NCBI GenBank assembly: GCA_003313425.1
Contig: NHZP01000028.1
Location: 62,001 to 126,000 of the forward strand
Reading direction: 5' to 3'
Origin: Pseudopyrenochaeta lycopersici
Lineage: Eukaryota; Ascomycota; Dothideomycetes; Pleosporales; Pseudopyrenochaetaceae
DNA: 64,000 bases
Shown here: positions 22,490 through 33,196 of the stretch, piece by piece
How positions within the stretch are numbered: the first letter of the stretch is position 1
How the letters are laid out: each line of letters starts with the position of its first letter
Position numbers and translations under genes: made by a program
The notes under the pieces: model-generated
Database searches by the model: none
Seen by the model: the letters and a program-made list of their open reading frames with translations, nothing else
What the model was told of the DNA's origin: nothing

Positions 22490-23139
22490 CATAATAGGCT
22501 AGTAATAATCGAAGTGAGGCTGCTAGGTAGCATAATATAGCTATATACATAGAGATTCATGGTATTGAGCCCAATTTGGTTAATACCTAGTCATTCTACC
22601 CTCCATATTAATACATTCTTGAAGCCTTATTAGCATACTATGAACTCTCTCATTTATAAAGTCTTGTAAGACTAGCTGCTAGCCCTTATAAGCTAGCTCT
22701 CTTATCTTAAACTCATCCTAATAGAGATACTTCTTAAGGTATTACTTTAATGGTTGCTAATAGTTCTTAATAGAAGCTAGGTCTAGTAAATTAGGATAAC
22801 TAAAGAAGTAGTCTAGCTTATACTTCTACTTCTACTTAGCTACTATATTCTAAGCTAACTTACCTCTATGACTAGAGTCATTATCCTCCTTAAGAATAAA
22901 CCTATCTCTACAATCAAGCCATAGCTTAATGATAGGCTCAAGAATCTAATCATAATAAGTAGTAAGGAATAGCTTCCCATTCTTATTACTTAGTACCTTA
23001 TAAAAGTAGAGGTTACTCTTGAAGTTATATCCTATTACAGCCCATGAGTAAGTAGCTTCAAACTACTTCTTATTATCTTAATTAAGCTACTCTTAAATGT
23101 AGTCTCTATAGTATCTCTTCCTAGGTCTCCTAATAATCC
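22490..23139 (-). pseudogene. RIP-mutated mariner-type transposase relic
   Basis: The minus-strand reading, with stops, is IGYNFKSNLYFYK...DCRDRFILKEDNDSSHRGK...DYFFSYPNLLDL...QPLKYLKKYLY, ending ...INERVHSMLIRLQECI. This is the C-terminal half of an ascomycete mariner family. The usual motifs are LEEDGDSGH (here LKEDNDSSH), PDLSPIEN (here PNLLDLASI) and INERVHSMPQRLQ. The stretch is extremely TA-rich and CpG-poor, with many TAG/TAA in frame and G-to-A and C-to-T changes at motif positions, as RIP would leave. No ends are identifiable. Confidence 0.7.
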
Positions 23140-23332
23140 TGTCAGATTCAAGGACTATTTGGCTTGATCTTTGATGAATTTTGATGATGAACGTGATTGA
23201 TTGATTCTGTGTTCTCTCCCCTCCTTTCTATGACTGCTTTGCTTCCGGAGGTTCCGAAGGCCGTAGTATCGGTCCTTCTATTAATCGCCCTTTCCTGTGT
23301 AGTACTTTTGAGTTTATCTTTTATATCTAACA
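23140..23332. repeat. Candidate solo LTR
   Basis: This 193-bp block begins TGTCAGAT and ends ATCTAACA (imperfect inverted ends, TG...CA). It is much less TA-biased than the sequence either side. No 5-bp target duplication is visible and no second copy is in the window, so the call is tentative. Confidence 0.3.
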
Positions 23333-23494
23333 GGCCTTACAGCACTTGTGTAATCTGACAACCCTAGATAGCTAGCTAGTTATATATAAGACTTCTAGTA
23401 TATATAGTAGTATACAATTTTAGCCTTATATTTCACTCTATAAGTTACCTATTATTTATAGCGCCCAGTAGAATGTATTTATTTAATAAATCTC

Positions 23495-24379
23495 TTATAT
23501 ACATCCTATATTATTACTACTCTTACAACGTTTAATTACTACCGCTGATCGCTGGGTCATCAGATAATTACTCCTACGCTCTACCGTCACTCCCTCGCTC
23601 TCCCACACACTCTTAACTGCCATAAGCATACCTCTGTATGCAGCCCGTCTCTTTTCTAATTGCTCTTCATCATAGAATCCAGCTGGAGTACTACATTTCC
23701 ACTTAATGCAGCCTTTTCGCTGCTCTTGTACATCTTGACACTTTCTCTTATCTAGGAGAATATGTTCCACGTATCTCCTCACAACATCATCACCAAACGC
23801 ACTTGCTTCTCCTTCCCAAGCGTACGAATTGACTGGCCTTTTGTATACAAAGTGAACTTCTTTCACACAACCATGTTGAAGCATATCGAGAGCTGTAGAT
23901 GACAGTTGCCCGTGATTTGAAGCAGGATAAAGGCTCCCCATTGATACGTCCATTTCAATCTTTTGAGGAACTTCAATGCTGAAGCAGTCTAGAGACATAT
24001 TCTGGCGTAATAATCTCGTCGTAGAGTAAAGTAAGGGTCCATCCATGCTTGCCTCTGCGTATGGCTGGAGTCTGCCTCTTAGATAGATTTTCTTAATCCT
24101 TTTTAGGTTCTTTTGTGGAAGGCTCTCGAGGAATTCTATAGTCGCTCTGAGTTCCGTGTCAAAACAGAATGTATTCTCGCCGTATACGATGGGCATAGCT
24201 AGGCTCGATAGTCGACGATTCGTAAAGATCAACCCTATTGTAATGCTCTTCTGGTTTTCGCATCGAACTTTACATTTTCCAAACCCAAAGCAAGGTTCGC
24301 CCATAAAAAAAAGACCCTGCGCTAAACAGAGCGCGTACTGACAGATCATAACAAGTAACTCGTCTGGAAGGTCGTCCAT
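23495..24379 (-). CDS. F-box-like protein
   Basis: This 294-residue ORF begins MDDLPDELLVMICQYAL, an F-box-type N-terminus (LPxELxxxI). NRRLSSLAMPIVYGENTFCF follows, the usual continuation in fungal F-box/DUF families. The rest is alpha/beta with no other domain. It probably acts as a substrate receptor in an SCF ubiquitin ligase; the substrate is unknown. The tail is rich in K/R/C and the base composition is lower in GC than host genes elsewhere in the window. It sits between a RIP relic and a dead pogo, so it may be a minor or decaying family member. Confidence 0.65.
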   Translation of the reverse strand: MDDLPDELLVMICQYALCLAQGLFFMGEPCFGFGKCKVRCENQKSITIGLIFTNRRLSSLAMPIVYGENTFCFDTELRATIEFLESLPQKNLKRIKKIYLRGRLQPYAEASMDGPLLYSTTRLLRQNMSLDCFSIEVPQKIEMDVSMGSLYPASNHGQLSSTALDMLQHGCVKEVHFVYKRPVNSYAWEGEASAFGDDVVRRYVEHILLDKRKCQDVQEQRKGCIKWKCSTPAGFYDEEQLEKRRAAYRGMLMAVKSVWESEGVTVERRSNYLMTQRSAVVIKRCKSSNNIGCI

Positions 24380-25265
24380 TGCATATTAGCTGATAGCCAA
24401 AGTAAAATCTCTGTAGTGCATGCGTGTATCATAGTGCGCAGATAAGAGGCTAAGGGTTGTAGATAGTAGGAGAATTGATGCTTCGAGCACACCGCCGTTT
24501 GCCCTGAGGTGTTCGGAAGACCGTGCGTTTTACAATCTCGCCGCCCAACCCCACTAGACACAGCAAATAAACAATTGAGACTATATTTACATTATCTTCC
24601 CAATCCTAACACTATAATATGCTAGCGAACTTAGATAAAGAAACCGTGTTATCCAGGCAACCCCGACCTGCACTTTTTCAACCTAAGATAAAGATCTCAG
24701 GTACTACCGTGTCCGTGCGGGCAACGCCCGGAGTCGCGCAACGCCCGATCAACAAAAAAGTACCCCATGCTCTAACGCGTAACAACACAACAACGATAAC
24801 TGCAATTGATAATGCGCTTACAGAGATTAGTGCTCTAAAGTCCGGCGAAAAACTTTGCTATCAAAAAATAGCTACTAACCATGGTGTTGATCAGTCAACG
24901 TTGTCGCGGAGGCACAAGCAGATTCAGGCACCACGCGCAATTAAGGACACCAACCAACAGAAGCTCAACCTACAACAAGAGGAGGAGCTTGTAAAGTATA
25001 TAGAAGGACTTACAGCGCGTCGCCTGCCACCTACAAGAGACATGATACGAAATTTCGCCTCGACAATTGCGCGAGAGGCAGTCTCTAATAGCTAGGTTAC
25101 GCGCTTCATAAACAGGCACAAAGATCGCCTCACACCACAATAGACGACGGCCATAGACTCTATTCGCCACGCCGCTGATTCTAGTGATAAGTACAAGCTA
25201 TACTTTAATCTACTGTAGCACAAAATAATAGAGTATGACGTTGGCGCTGAGCACACGTATAATAT

Positions 25266-27574
25266 CCCTTCGTCTGCTGGATATGCTCTCAATCTATGGA
25301 GAGCTTGAGAGCGACAGGGATAGTGACAGGGGCCAGAACACCAAAGTCATCTGCGGCTATTCGCAGCCGAACAATCGCAATAATTCAACCAAAACGTGGT
25401 ATTTTGAGGTCGCATAAGCTGTGAAATTTGAATGAGGCTGTTCGCATTCATATAAAATCGATTTGCAGCCCAAATCTTAGTGTTTTGGATCCAAATCGCG
25501 ACGAATTCGCGACTCAAATCGAGCTCAACTTCCACATCAAATTCAACTACTTTCTATCACCTGCTTCAAGTGATTTTTGAAGCAAATGCCTTCACAAAGA
25601 TTTAGATTACACAGTCCACAGCCCCACCTTGGCCTTGGTGGTCGAATGTTGGTGGAACGCTCTGTAAGTGGCCTTCGAATACGCGTTGATTTGCGCATGT
25701 TAGCCATGCATTCACTGCAGTTCCCTTGGACCTTAAGCCTTTTGTATTGATGCTCCTCGCGTGGAATCTCAGGGTAAGGAGGCTTTGCTCGTCCACGGCG
25801 TCCATCCACGCGTTCTGAGCGTTCAAAGAGCTGCTCCCAAAGCCTCCGTCGGAATTCTCTTTGGGACGCAAATGGAGGTTTCTCACCGTCTTCTGGGCCT
25901 CGAAAATTGAGCAAGTATGCGTTGATAATCGATGCCTGGAAGAGGAAGTTCCAAAGAGGCTTCCACGTTCGATAACAAAGTCGTTTAAGCTCACATTCGG
26001 CTTTGCTTTGGTCAAAACGATCGACTGCATTCATGTTATGATTGTATTCGTCTACCCACTTCGGAATCTCCATTTCCTTCTCTACTCTATTGCCGAATGG
26101 CTTCCGAGTGGTCTTTGAATTGGCAGAAGTCTTTGCGGGCCGTCGTCGCCGACGAATTACCCATTGCTTGCCGTTATGAACAGTGCTCATAAATAGCACA
26201 ATTCTTGCGTCCTGCCACCCAAACTGCACCGATTGCTTGTCCTCTGATAGACAGCAATACTGCGTGCCCCATGGAATCTGTCCTTCATGCTTTGACCTTA
26301 AACCTCGAAGTCTTGAGTCTAATCCGCGGTTTTGTTCTTTGGTGGTGTGCCCCATTTTAGTGATAGCCTTCTCTTCATTATTTTCACGCTGTGTCTTACC
26401 CATTCGAACAGTCCCTGCGGCGCCAATATTCTCGTTCCGGAGCGTTGTCATGAGCCGTGCAGAAGTGAATAAGTTATCCATCCAAACGACGTGTTTTGGG
26501 CTATCAACTGGCAGCTCATGCGCGCATAATTGAGCCACCAAATCGGACACCACGGCAGCCGTCTTCGTGAGGTTGATTTCGAACTGTTCGTCGGTCCAAA
26601 CTTCGTCAAGATCCCACGGCCCATCGCCATTCTCATGGAACATCCAATCAATCAAAAAAGCCTCGTTTGCAAGCGCCCAAATCTTGAATCCAATTGGCGT
26701 TTGTTTAGATGGAATATTGACTGTTTCGGAGGCTCGTCCTTGGAAGCCTTGGATCGATTCATGCACCGTTAAATGCGTGCCCATACACCAAACAGCTTTA
26801 AAATTCGCCCGTAGCATATCGGATAGCTCTTATACTTTATCGAAGACCTTGCGGCCAGGTTTGAGGCTGTGAATTCGAAAGAATCGATCGATTTGCTCGA
26901 AACGAAGTTTAGATATTCGTTCTGCGACTTCTTCATGTCTCCAACCATCTAACGGAGTCCTTTGCCAATAATGAACAATGCTAGGAGAGTTATGAATACC
27001 CATAAAGATCAAACAAGCGTAATATGCGTCCATTTCCCTTTGTATTGCGGAATACCATGGCCGTTCGTGTGGCTGTGATCGATTCTCAACCGCCCAGGCT
27101 CCCGCAGCGTTCGTGTACTTCAACAACAGCTCTCGAATGTCATCTGTAAATACGAGAGACCAATGACCAAGCGCATCATCTCGCTGAATGCCAGAGGGCT
27201 TTGGTTTTGGGTGGCCACGCGTAATAGGATCGATTTGTAAAGGCTGGAACTCGGGTATTGGCCAAACCGGAGGTGGAGGGCTTCGTTTGCGTTTTTTTGA
27301 CTTGTGCTCCAGTGGATCTTTAGGAACAATGTCTAAGTCACATTTAGTCATATTAAATTATCTTGTATTCAAATATAAAGCGATAGAATTAAGTGTAGAG
27401 CGAGCAATTACACAGAATAACGCGTTGTTTTGGGGTGTGAACAAACTGAGTGTTCTGCCCCTCATTGGCACCGAAATCCTAGCGATCTAATTGGCTCGGT
27501 CGTTACAAACTCCGATCTTGGCACGCGGGAGCTAAGCTCTCCATAGATTGAGAGCATATCCAGCAGACGAAGGG
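25266..27574 (-). mobile_element. piggyBac-like element, copy 2 (2,309 bp)
   Basis: It has the same 41-bp ends as copy 1, here perfect (CCCTTCGTCTGCTGGATATG...). The flanks share AT only (25264-25265 and 27575-27576). The insertion falls inside pogo copy 2, whose codons Y-N-x-D-E-K-G resume exactly across the site; this independently fixes the duplication at 2 bp. It has about 24 bp near 25520 that copy 1 lacks. Confidence 0.9.
25543..27351 (-). pseudogene. piggyBac-like transposase copy 2, one in-frame stop
   Basis: The frame from ATG 27351 to 25543 (602 codons) is open except for a TAA at about 26830, where copy 1 has CAA. It begins MTKCDLDIVPKDPLEHKSKKRKRS, a basic likely nuclear-targeting N-terminus. 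It keeps the same core as copy 1, including His instead of Asp in HESIQGF, the WMDNLF and NAVDRFDQ aspartates and the terminal cysteine finger. Each copy has one nonsense change, at different positions, so neither was derived from the other as it stands now. Confidence 0.85.
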
Positions 27575-30567
27575 ATAGATGAAAAGGGCTTCATGATTAG
27601 AGTCGTTAGCAGGTTAAAGAGGATCTTTAGTAAGAGGAGATAGGAGAAGAAGGAGGTTAGGGCATCACTCCAAGATAGCAATCGTGAGTGGATTACACTC
27701 CTAGCATGTGTGTGTGCTAATAGATCTGCGTTGCCGCCAGGCCTTATCTATCAGGCTGCCGGCAAGGCTGTACAATCAAGCTGGGTACAGAGTATAGACC
27801 CAAGAAAGCACTCAGTACACTTCACTACGTCCCCCTCTAGCTAGACGAACGATGGCGTAGGCCTAGCTTAGCTTAAACAGGTGTTTAATCGCTACACTAA
27901 GAAGAAAGCTCAAAGAAAGTACCAGCTATTAATCGTTAATAGCTATAGGTCTCACCTAACGATAGATTTCATTAGGTACTGCGACGACAACAAGATACTA
28001 TTAGCTATCTTTCCTCCACATTCAACCCACACGCTTCAGCCGCTAGATATAGTCTGTTTTAAGCCTCTTTCATCAAACTACACAAATAAGCTGACTCAAC
28101 ACACTCACCGAAGCATAGGATAGCTCCCCATTAAAAAAGGCGACTTCTTCCCTCTATTCTAGAAGGCCTAGGTAAGCAGCTTCACTGTAGCAACTGTACT
28201 CAGGTCCTTCAAAGTTACGGGTATAGCACCTATTAACCCTAACAAAATCCTTAATAGATTTACTGACGACGCCTCAGAGGCCTCAATATCACAAGAGTCC
28301 TCTACTTCGTGCTACAGCAGAGAGGATTGGCTTAAAGTACAGTCGCTCATTCGCTTTACAGTGAAGGATAAGCGCAGTAAGGAGTCACGGAAGCTTGGCC
28401 GCTCACTCCACCATCTCTCAGTTCAAAATAAGCTACTCCACCATGAGATGAAGGGCCTCAAGGAGGCGCTAACTACTAAGAAGAAGCATAAGATAAAGCA
28501 ACAGGTCTTGCCTCTCCAACAGCGCAAGGAGTACCATGGTGGAGCTGTTTTCTAGTCACCAAGTAAGAGGCGTAAGGCTGAGTTTCGTCAGAGAGTGATG
28601 GAGCGTGAGGAGAAGGAGAAACAACTCAAAAAAGCTAAGATGAAGGAGTTGAAGCAGTCCAATAAGCTGTACAAAGAGAAGCTTAAACAGGAGAAGCGTA
28701 TTGCGCGAGAGGCACTCAAGATAGAGAGGGAGAAGGCGAAGGCTGAGAAGGCTAAACAAGCAGCTGAACGCGCACGTCAGCGAGCAGCGCGCACCGCTGA
28801 AGAAGCTCTACAATTATCCCAAAAGGGTAAGAGGAAGGCTTCATGGCCACCCACACAGAAGAGCAGGCGTCAGAAACGTGTGGTTGATGCTGTGGGTGGC
28901 GGCGCAGCTACAGAGGCTGTTCCTCCCGCCCTAGCTGTCACCACGCGCCTCGGCCGCAGAGTCAACCTTCCAGAAAGATTTGAATAGGCTAAATTGATCG
29001 CCAGCATCACTATACTACTCCACCACAAAATCTCGTGATAATAGCTATTATGTGTGGCTCTACAGCCTCATTTTTGGGTGACCTGTTGGGGTGGTTCGCG
29101 GGCGTTGCGCGCACGGACACGGTAAACTATCTCTCAGCCGCTTCTAGCGGCTGCTTAAAGACGGCACGAAAAGGCTGCCACTACTACCAGTTGTGCCCTC
29201 GCTAATAGCCTCGTCGCACTCATAATTCTTGCTATCGTTTATACTAACTTGACGCATAACACTTCTCTTATACTCCTTCTTAGAGGATTACGGAAATTAC
29301 CACCAGCTTCACCTTCGTCGTTATAAAGGCTTGCGCCTTCATTACAGACATTCCCGCTCCCTCTGCTGTGATTACGCACTATTTCTACCATTAGCTCATC
29401 TAATTCATCAAGGCTTTTGTTCTTAATCCGCTCTAACATAATCAATCTTGGAGGCTGCGACCGCTCCCATACCGGCCTGAACCCTTTTTTCCCTACGCTC
29501 CACTTCCCAGCTACCCAGTACTCTTCAGCGCTGTCCTGGCCATAGATACGAATTCCTTGAGACTCGCTAGCCCTAATGAGTTCGGGTGTCCCCCATCCCT
29601 CCGTGTTCCAGCTGCCTCCAAACATCTCCCGTCGTGCCTTCCAAAGAAGGGTGATAATAGTATGAGGCATGGACTGAAAAGGAAGCTCAACCTTATCAGG
29701 ATTAGCATACACAGCTAAAAACCACATCATTCTACGCTTCAGGCCTTGGCTGCGACTAGCCTTAGTCGATGCGATCAGCGCAGTATTCGATGGGTATGGG
29801 AGCACCCAATGAGTTAAACGAACAAGATGAAAGAACTCATCCAGCCACCGTTCCGCCTTCTTATAGCCCAGCCGTCGTTCAATCAACTTAAAGCTCTTCT
29901 GCAGGATTACTCGGTAAGGCCTGTTAGCCCAGCCCAACCGAACCTGTCCATCATCCCATAGAAAGAGAAAGTTGAGCAGATCCGCTACCTTCTCGAACCG
30001 CATCTTATTCCCGGTCACGAAATGGGGTGGGTGGGCGATGCCATCAACGGAAAACATATCCTTCATGCCTCGATAGCAGTACACTACTGCGCCGTCCCGC
30101 TCAACCGCGGCTGGAGAAAGCTCAGGGTAGTTTTTATTGGCCTTCAGCATGGCTTTCCACAAGTCTGAATCGAACTGCTCTAAGTTGAGGGCATGGAGGT
30201 ACTCGAGCCACTTGGCTAGTAGTCTCGGGTTCTGGCAGACGCTGTAATGATCATACCATGCCGTAGCCTGATTGAACCGAACGTAGACATCGCGCAGGTC
30301 CTTCACAGCCCGCCACCTCCGCTTGTACTCCATATGCATGAGCAGATTCCCTACTAGCATGTTATCTCCATGTGGTGGAGCCAGCCGCCAGGTCGCCCAA
30401 TTAAACTTAGGTAAGAACCAGCCAATACCGCATCGTTCTATGCTATCCTGAAACCCGAGACCTTCTTTAACCACAACCTTCTGCCCACGGGTATGCTCCC
30501 AGCGATCCTTATACAGCAACGATTCTCGCTGGATTAAATTCAGTGTGTCCAACAAGCAAGTAAAGTA

Positions 30568-30661
30568 AAAATCTACCCCTTTACTTTACTTGCTTGATGA
30601 AAACATTTACTTTACTTGCTTGCTTGACGAGAATCCTTTACTTTACTTGCTTGCTTGACAT
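30568..30661. repeat. Left subterminal repeats of hAT 2
   Basis: TTTACTTTACTTGCTTG occurs three times between about 30570 and 30660, spaced by roughly 10 bp. The motif returns near the other end (about 36345-36430) in both orientations. Clustered subterminal repeats are the known binding sites of hAT transposases. Confidence 0.75.
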
Positions 30662-30700
30662 TACTTGGTGATATTTCCTGATTTTGAATCTATGATAGAC

Positions 30701-33028
30701 CTATGAAAGCATACCGGTTCGAAGAAGGTGCTTTTGACATTCGATCGCTGCCACAGTGTCTGAATTGAGGCGATTTCGTTCATCTGTGATGACCTTCTTC
30801 GTTTGTGAGAATACGCGCTCACACTTAGAGCTCATTGCCGGACAACTGAACAAATCAAACGCCATCTTAGAGAGCACAGGGTAATCAGATGCATGGTGAA
30901 CCCACCACTCCAGAGGATCCTCGACATCCTGATCTGCTTTATTAGACCTAGCCATAAACTCATCAAGCTCAGAGGTGAGTTTTGTACGCTTCCTTCCTCG
31001 CGCAATAGACGCTGAAGTAGCGGCGAGCCGTTGACGACGCTTACGAGCTTGCTGGAAAAGATCAAGCGCAGTATCGCTATCAGTAGTAACCTCATTATCC
31101 TCCTCTTGTGTTGATTCAGCTATATCTACTTCCGCAGCTGCTTCCTCGTAGCGTGCGTACACATCCTGCACTACCCGCTTTGCCTCAGCGATCCATTTCT
31201 TCTCATGACTCCATTCGAGCTCGAAATAGGTAAATTTGTTCGCAGGATGCAGGGCAACGGCGCATCGGTACGCTGGCGTAGCATCCGTAAGGGTGTAGTA
31301 TTCTTCAAGCTTGGTGCGGGCAGTATCAATGGCGCATGAATAGTATTCAGAAACCTCCTCGGGGTGATCGTCTGCGAACTTTCCAGCCTCCTGGAGCTTC
31401 TTAAAGAGGATATCAAGAGACTCCAGTGTCTCATAGAGTGAGCCATGTGCTCCTTCAAGGCCAGCTTTATTAGCCCGGCCTTCCATGCGTTTGGTCAGGT
31501 CTTTAAATGGTTTCAAGACATGGAAGATGTGCTCCAAATCAGCCCAATCACGCGGGGTAATTATATCCTGTGAGATATCGTATCCCTCACCACTATGGTT
31601 ATAGTGGAGAAAGAATAGATCAATTGCGTGGCGGAGCTTGAGAGCTCTCTCGATCATGGCATACACAGAGTTCCACCGGACGCCGCCGTCGACCAATAAC
31701 CTAGTGTAGAGTTGTTCGATGCTGCCTTGATTGTACGCCTGCAGGATATACCGTTTCAGAAGCTCCCGCCGCTGGTCACTCCGGTTAATCCACACGCAGA
31801 AGTTGTGGAGCTTACCGATAAAGCTCTGCTTCCTCCATATCTCAAATCGCTCATCGTCGGATGCGCCACAGAGCTCTTTCTCCAGCTTGCTGACACCCTG
31901 CCCAAAGAGGAGAGCTTCGACAATGAGATTCAGTATATGGCCGACGCATCGAAGGCGGCTCTGCTTCGTGACTGTGGGATACTGCTTTGCTAGCTCTTCA
32001 ATACATGTGTCGTTATTGCTAGCGTTGTCCATCATGAAGAAGCCAACGGTAGCAGGTATATTGTACGACTCGATAACCGTCGACAGCACCTTCGCAATGT
32101 TCTCGCCAGTGTGAGGGCCCTTTAGAGGCCGGAGGTCAAGAAGAGCTGTTTGCAACTTATGCTTCTCGTCCAGGAAGTGAGCAACAACTGCCACATAGTT
32201 CGTTCCTTCTTCAGATGTCCAGGTATCAGTTGAGAGATGGATCTTGCTTTTGGTAAGATGGAGCTTTTCTTTCAGCCAAGTACGCCTCCCAGCATCACCG
32301 TCCCACATCTCTTTAATCCAGGTGCTAAGAGTTGACGGGCTCTTTGGCAGAACCTTATCTATATCCTCTAGGCAGCTGGCAAAGATGTTACGGGTGCGTT
32401 GATGCGTCGCTTGTCGAAAGGTAAGGTCAAGATCAACAGCCCAGTCAATAAACTCGCCCTTGAATTGAAAGTCATTAAACACTAAGCGCCGGCTTCCAAG
32501 GTATGGTATGGAGCTCGTTGTTCCCTTAGCCATATCGAACGGAGTTGACGCCACTGGTTTGTAGCCGAATTCTTCGAGTTTGTGCAGATGCTTTAGGTGA
32601 TAAATGATACTAGTAGTAGCCCCACTGTTGAATAGCGCGGAATCATGCTGGCCACTAATATGGCAGTACTTGCAGAGCCAGAACTTGTTATCTCCATCTG
32701 TTGTAAGCTGCGCGCCGTGTTTGTAGATCGCCGAGGATTGGGCTTTAGAGTTGAGGGTACGCTTGTGAGGCTGACGATATCGAATTAATGGCAGTGGCTT
32801 CCTTTCATAGCGAATTTTGTCCCATTCAATATGGAAAGTGCATTGAGTAGATGTCGGCAGCTCTCTTTCACGGGTGGTTGGTGTAGAGGCCTCATGGGTT
32901 GGAGTTGAAACCGAACTTGGGGTTCCTAAGCGGCTCTCTGAGGTAGAGCTAGGGGGCTCGGAGGGGGTTTTAGGCGGAGAAGAACGTGTAGACCTTCCAC
33001 GAGGCTGAAAGAACAGGTGAGAAGACAT
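30701..33028 (-). CDS. hAT transposase 2, intact
   Basis: This uninterrupted ORF of 775 residues lies inside complete terminal repeats. After a Ser/Pro/Thr-rich N-terminus comes a BED zinc finger (FWLCKYCHISGQH...HLKHLH). The catalytic core has IHLSTDTWTSEEG (first D), FFMMDNASNND (second D), RLRCVGHILNL and GGVRWNSVYAM. The C-terminal hATC dimerisation region is DPLEWWVHHASDYPVLSKMAFDLFSCPAMSSKCERVFSQ; the E of CERVFS is the third acidic residue. All key residues are present, so the enzyme may be active. Its 5' flank within the element is separated from the right terminal repeat by the MULE, which may disturb its promoter. Confidence 0.95.
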   Translation of the reverse strand: MSSHLFFQPRGRSTRSSPPKTPSEPPSSTSESRLGTPSSVSTPTHEASTPTTRERELPTSTQCTFHIEWDKIRYERKPLPLIRYRQPHKRTLNSKAQSSAIYKHGAQLTTDGDNKFWLCKYCHISGQHDSALFNSGATTSIIYHLKHLHKLEEFGYKPVASTPFDMAKGTTSSIPYLGSRRLVFNDFQFKGEFIDWAVDLDLTFRQATHQRTRNIFASCLEDIDKVLPKSPSTLSTWIKEMWDGDAGRRTWLKEKLHLTKSKIHLSTDTWTSEEGTNYVAVVAHFLDEKHKLQTALLDLRPLKGPHTGENIAKVLSTVIESYNIPATVGFFMMDNASNNDTCIEELAKQYPTVTKQSRLRCVGHILNLIVEALLFGQGVSKLEKELCGASDDERFEIWRKQSFIGKLHNFCVWINRSDQRRELLKRYILQAYNQGSIEQLYTRLLVDGGVRWNSVYAMIERALKLRHAIDLFFLHYNHSGEGYDISQDIITPRDWADLEHIFHVLKPFKDLTKRMEGRANKAGLEGAHGSLYETLESLDILFKKLQEAGKFADDHPEEVSEYYSCAIDTARTKLEEYYTLTDATPAYRCAVALHPANKFTYFELEWSHEKKWIAEAKRVVQDVYARYEEAAAEVDIAESTQEEDNEVTTDSDTALDLFQQARKRRQRLAATSASIARGRKRTKLTSELDEFMARSNKADQDVEDPLEWWVHHASDYPVLSKMAFDLFSCPAMSSKCERVFSQTKKVITDERNRLNSDTVAAIECQKHLLRTGMLS

Positions 33029-33196
33029 ATTAGCTTAGAATTTGGTAGCCTTGTAAATAAAGACTGGAGGTGTCGGATTTTTTGATGGAAATCATGGTTT
33101 GGCAGCTTGAAGTACTCATAAATATTGTCTTAAGAAGTGAATTAATTGATTGATTTTTGGACAATACTATCGTACATAAATAACGAACGAAATAAG

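Larger units (their letters stand above)
24749..28987 (+). pseudogene. pogo transposase copy 2, many stops, interrupted by piggyBac
   Basis: The frame starts NNTTTITAIDNALTEISALKSGE, where copy 1 has its start methionine (here ATT), so the start codon is lost. The HTH (HGVDQSTLSRRH) and LPPTRDMIRNFA are clear. Stops follow at 25093 and beyond. piggyBac copy 2 enters inside the YN-x-DEKGF motif of the first catalytic aspartate. On the far side the coding continues: IYQAAGKAVQ, YQLLIVNSYRSH (second catalytic D changed to N), PHSTHTLQPLD and GGAVF, ending in a long basic coiled tail at 28987. The changes are mostly transitions. Confidence 0.85.
24707..29122 (+). mobile_element. pogo/Fot1 element copy 2, inactivated and split by piggyBac copy 2
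   Basis: Inverted ends start CCGTGTCCGTGCG at 24707 and mirror at 29122, each flanked by TA (24705-24706, 29123-29124). A GCAACGCCCG unit is doubled inside the left end. Without the 2,309-bp piggyBac insertion the element would be about 2.1 kb. Confidence 0.85.

Noticed and set aside
23140..23332. LTR of the copia element at the right end
   Set aside because: Its ends (TGTCAGAT/ATCTAACA) differ from the copia LTR (TGTCGCA/TGCGACA); kept only as a tentative solo LTR of another family.
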